Source of the DNA: Scatosoma sp045576335
GTDB lineage: Bacteria; Bacillota; Clostridia; Christensenellales; Borkfalkiaceae
Length of the DNA stretch: 64,000 bases
NCBI GenBank assembly: GCA_045576335.1
Contig: JAZNGH010000013.1
Location: forward strand, 1-64,000
Direction: 5' to 3'
Shown here: one piece after another, positions 62,592 to 64,000 of the stretch
Position numbering within the stretch: position 1 is the first letter of the stretch
How the letters are laid out: each line of letters begins with the position of its first letter
Notes under the pieces: generated by a model
The model's input: only the letters and a program-made list of their open reading frames with translations
Database searches by the model: none
What the model was told of the DNA's origin: nothing
Program-made: the position numbers and the translations under genes

Positions 62592-63335
62592 TTACTCCGT
62601 AAATACAAGCTTTGCTTGCGTGACGATTTCCCCCGCCTCGTTCAAGCCCTGCACAAGGTACGCCCCGTCGTTCTCCTTTTTGCGGTAAAAACGCAACGTT
62701 TCTCCCTCGTAGCATTGTTTTACGTACGAGATTGAAAAGCTTTTCAGCGTTTTCTCCGTCAATTCCGCAACGGAAAAACAGTTCGTGCAATAATCCGCGT
62801 AGCGCGTATTGTTCACGTGCATATTATGGTCGTAATCGGAGCTTGCGACCTTGAAGGTATAACGAAGCTCTCCCTCCTCCGCTTTGAACGTGGGAATTTT
62901 CCATTGCACGTTTTCAATTGCTTTATCCGTATTATAAGTGGAATAGTCTTGATTATCGATTACTTTGGATTGCAACAGCTTACCCGTTTTCACGTCCAAC
63001 AGACACCAACGCGACGACGCGTTGACGAGCGGCGCGCCCTCTTCCGATAAGAAACGATACTCGCGCCCAAAAATTACGTACGAGGGCGGCAAAGGCCAAG
63101 TTTTTGCCGTTATGACTTGCCCAAGGTTGATAGGCGTAATAAATTCGCAACAAATATTACTCACGACGAACGCAAAGCCTCTGCCCTTTATATATTCGTA
63201 GCCAAAGCCCAACTCGTCCGCACTCAAACAGGCAACCTCTTCCATAAACGACAACACGGTGGACAGCTTCAATTCGTCCTTAAAATCCGTTTCGCAGTAT
63301 TTAACTTCAAACTTTTTGGTATGCTCATATTTCAT
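62592..63335 (-). CDS. Acyl-ACP thioesterase (FatA/FatB type)
   Basis: 247 residues from ATG at 63335; an in-frame start at 63548 exists, but its 71 extra residues have no family similarity and would span the promoter. Two hot-dog domains: about 1-135 ('FEVKYCETDFKDELKLSTVLSFMEEVA') and 150-247, the second with 'DYDHNMHVNNTRYADY'. It hydrolyses acyl-ACP to free fatty acid in the cytoplasm, affecting chain length or lipid recycling. The promoter lies so close that the mRNA should be leaderless. argJ follows by 12 nt. Confidence 0.88.
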   Translation of the reverse strand: MKYEHTKKFEVKYCETDFKDELKLSTVLSFMEEVACLSADELGFGYEYIKGRGFAFVVSNICCEFITPINLGQVITAKTWPLPPSYVIFGREYRFLSEEGAPLVNASSRWCLLDVKTGKLLQSKVIDNQDYSTYNTDKAIENVQWKIPTFKAEEGELRYTFKVASSDYDHNMHVNNTRYADYCTNCFSVAELTEKTLKSFSISYVKQCYEGETLRFYRKKENDGAYLVQGLNEAGEIVTQAKLVFTE

Positions 63336-63344
63336 AATGGTATT

Positions 63345-63373
63345 ATTATACAGTATTTTGACGGAAATGTCAA
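63345..63373 (-). promoter_or_regulatory. Consensus promoter of a leaderless thioesterase gene
   Basis: TTGACA (63368-63373), 17-nt spacer, TATAAT (63345-63350), with only nine bases between the -10 and the ATG at 63335. No Shine-Dalgarno precedes the start, so the mRNA should begin within about three bases of the ATG. Confidence 0.75.
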
Positions 63374-63446
63374 TGCGCGTAAAATGAAAATCCTCAAAAA
63401 ATTTTGCGAAAAAGAGCTTTTGTTTCCATTTTGTCCCACTATTATA

Positions 63447-63475
63447 TTGACAAAACCTTCTCTTTGTGATATAAT
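63447..63475 (+). promoter_or_regulatory. Consensus promoter of the PadR gene
   Basis: TTGACA (63447-63452), 17-nt spacer ending in TGA (extended -10), TATAAT (63470-63475). Predicted leader about 110 nt before the ATG at 63592. Confidence 0.8.
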
Positions 63476-63489
63476 ACTTTATGTAAGAT

Positions 63490-63573
63490 ATGAAATACGT
63501 GGAAATCCTTATAAATAAAGGGGTTTTAGCAGGTATTCTATCTGACAAAGTTTTATTCTGTCAGACAAAATAA
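63490..63573 (+). CDS. Possible 27-residue leader ORF before padR
   Basis: ATG at 63490, about eight bases from the predicted transcription start, TAA at 63571-63573, 18 nt before the PadR start. No clear ribosome site; the peptide starts MKYVEILINKGVLAGILSDK. It may be chance, but leaderless starts occur elsewhere in this window. Confidence 0.2.
   Translation: MKYVEILINKGVLAGILSDKVLFCQTK
63541..63565 (+). promoter_or_regulatory. Inverted repeat in the PadR leader
   Basis: TCTGACA (63541-63547) and TGTCAGA (63559-63565) form a perfect 7-bp inverted repeat with 11-nt spacer, ending 26 nt before the PadR start codon. It could be an autoregulatory operator or an RNA hairpin. Confidence 0.35.
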
Positions 63574-63591
63574 ATGAAACGGGAGGCAGTT

Positions 63592-64000
63592 ATGGACGAA
63601 AGAGAAAGAACGGGCGAAGCCGAAAACTCCTTAACAGGCGGCGAAGAGCAAAGCTTTGATATCAGCTCCGACCTGATTCGCGGGCACATCAACACCATCA
63701 TTTTAAGAAGCTTATACGACGGCGATAAATACGGCTACGATATCATAAACGAAATCGAGCGTAAAAGCGGCGGACTGTACACCTTGAAACAGCCCACGCT
63801 TTATAGCGCGTTAAAGCGTTTGGAATCGCTTGCATTCGTACAATCCTATTACGGAGATTTCTCCAACGGCGGCAGAAGAAAATATTTCTCCCTCACCGAT
63901 AAGGGCAAAGCCGTTACCGAAAAAAATCTGTCCGAATGGGAATATTCCAGAACGATTATCGACAGCTTGATTTCCGACGGAAACGCGCATTACGACTTTT
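63592..64000 (+). CDS. PadR family transcriptional regulator (3' end outside window)
   Basis: First 136 codons from ATG at 63592, with GGGAGG upstream. After an acidic N-terminal extension of about 22 residues comes the PadR winged helix: 'LRSLYDGDKYGYDIINEIERKSGG', 'LKQPTLYSALKRLESLAFV', 'GGRRKYFSLTDKGKA'. Such regulators usually repress transporter or stress genes and often themselves; its targets are not visible. The effector/dimerisation helix region is cut by the window edge. Confidence 0.9.
   Translation, partial: MDERERTGEAENSLTGGEEQSFDISSDLIRGHINTIILRSLYDGDKYGYDIINEIERKSGGLYTLKQPTLYSALKRLESLAFVQSYYGDFSNGGRRKYFSLTDKGKAVTEKNLSEWEYSRTIIDSLISDGNAHYDF

Noticed and set aside
62592..63548. 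Thioesterase start at 63548
   Set aside because: The extra 71 residues lack family similarity and would be transcribed from upstream of a perfect promoter at 63345-63373.

Overview
This window looks like a chromosomal segment of an anaerobic, gut-type Firmicute (class Clostridia, possibly an uncultured Christensenellales/Borkfalkiales-like lineage; the lineage is inference). The evidence is the AGGAG-type ribosome sites, many consensus TTGACA-N17-TATAAT promoters, lipobox and Sec signal peptides, CUT1 sugar ABC transporters, AraC regulators and a rhodanese-less ThiI. Almost every gene is on the minus strand; the two plus-strand genes are an AraC regulator (18590) and a PadR regulator cut by the right edge.

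Region 1 (1-15914, minus) is a carbohydrate-capture locus. In transcription order it holds an AraC regulator, a solute-binding lipoprotein, two ABC permeases, a large Ig-like secreted protein, a DUF4838/GH67N-like lipoprotein and a giant Big_2/GLUG-like lipoprotein that runs off the left edge. Region 2 (16055-19381) is a divergent pair: a GH2-type glycosidase and a leaderless AraC gene.

Region 3 (19527-47085, minus) is an unbroken run of 15 genes, 27.6 kb long, with gaps of at most 36 nt. It runs AraC regulator, lipoprotein, surface protein, 43-residue peptide, surface protein, solute-binding protein, two permeases, Ig-like secreted protein, DUF4838 lipoprotein, GH20 hexosaminidase, GH94 phosphorylase, Gfo/Idh/MocA oxidoreductase, second GH94 phosphorylase and GH36 alpha-galactosidase. 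It ends at a hairpin terminator. It repeats the gene order of region 1 and adds the enzymes that would process the imported glycan. Neither transporter has its own ATPase gene here. Region 4 (47358-52482) holds two separately promoted units: a GHL10-like TIM-barrel protein, and a tyrosine phosphatase coupled to a GH78-type enzyme.

Region 5 (52724-64000) is housekeeping: tRNA-Thr(GGT), thiI, a cysteine desulfurase, a small membrane protein, a carB-dapF fusion, carA, argJ, an acyl-ACP thioesterase and a PadR regulator. Three of these enzymes depart from their families. CarA has lost the whole glutaminase triad, the fused DapF lacks one of its two catalytic cysteines, and ArgJ lacks its usual C-terminal tail. 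The carA leader encodes a 43-codon peptide whose stop codon lies inside an intrinsic terminator.

The regulatory DNA is unusually readable. Two AraC genes each share a direct-repeat promoter element, with identical spacing, with one other promoter. Two AraC genes also have ten-base G tracts upstream. Two genes appear to be leaderless.
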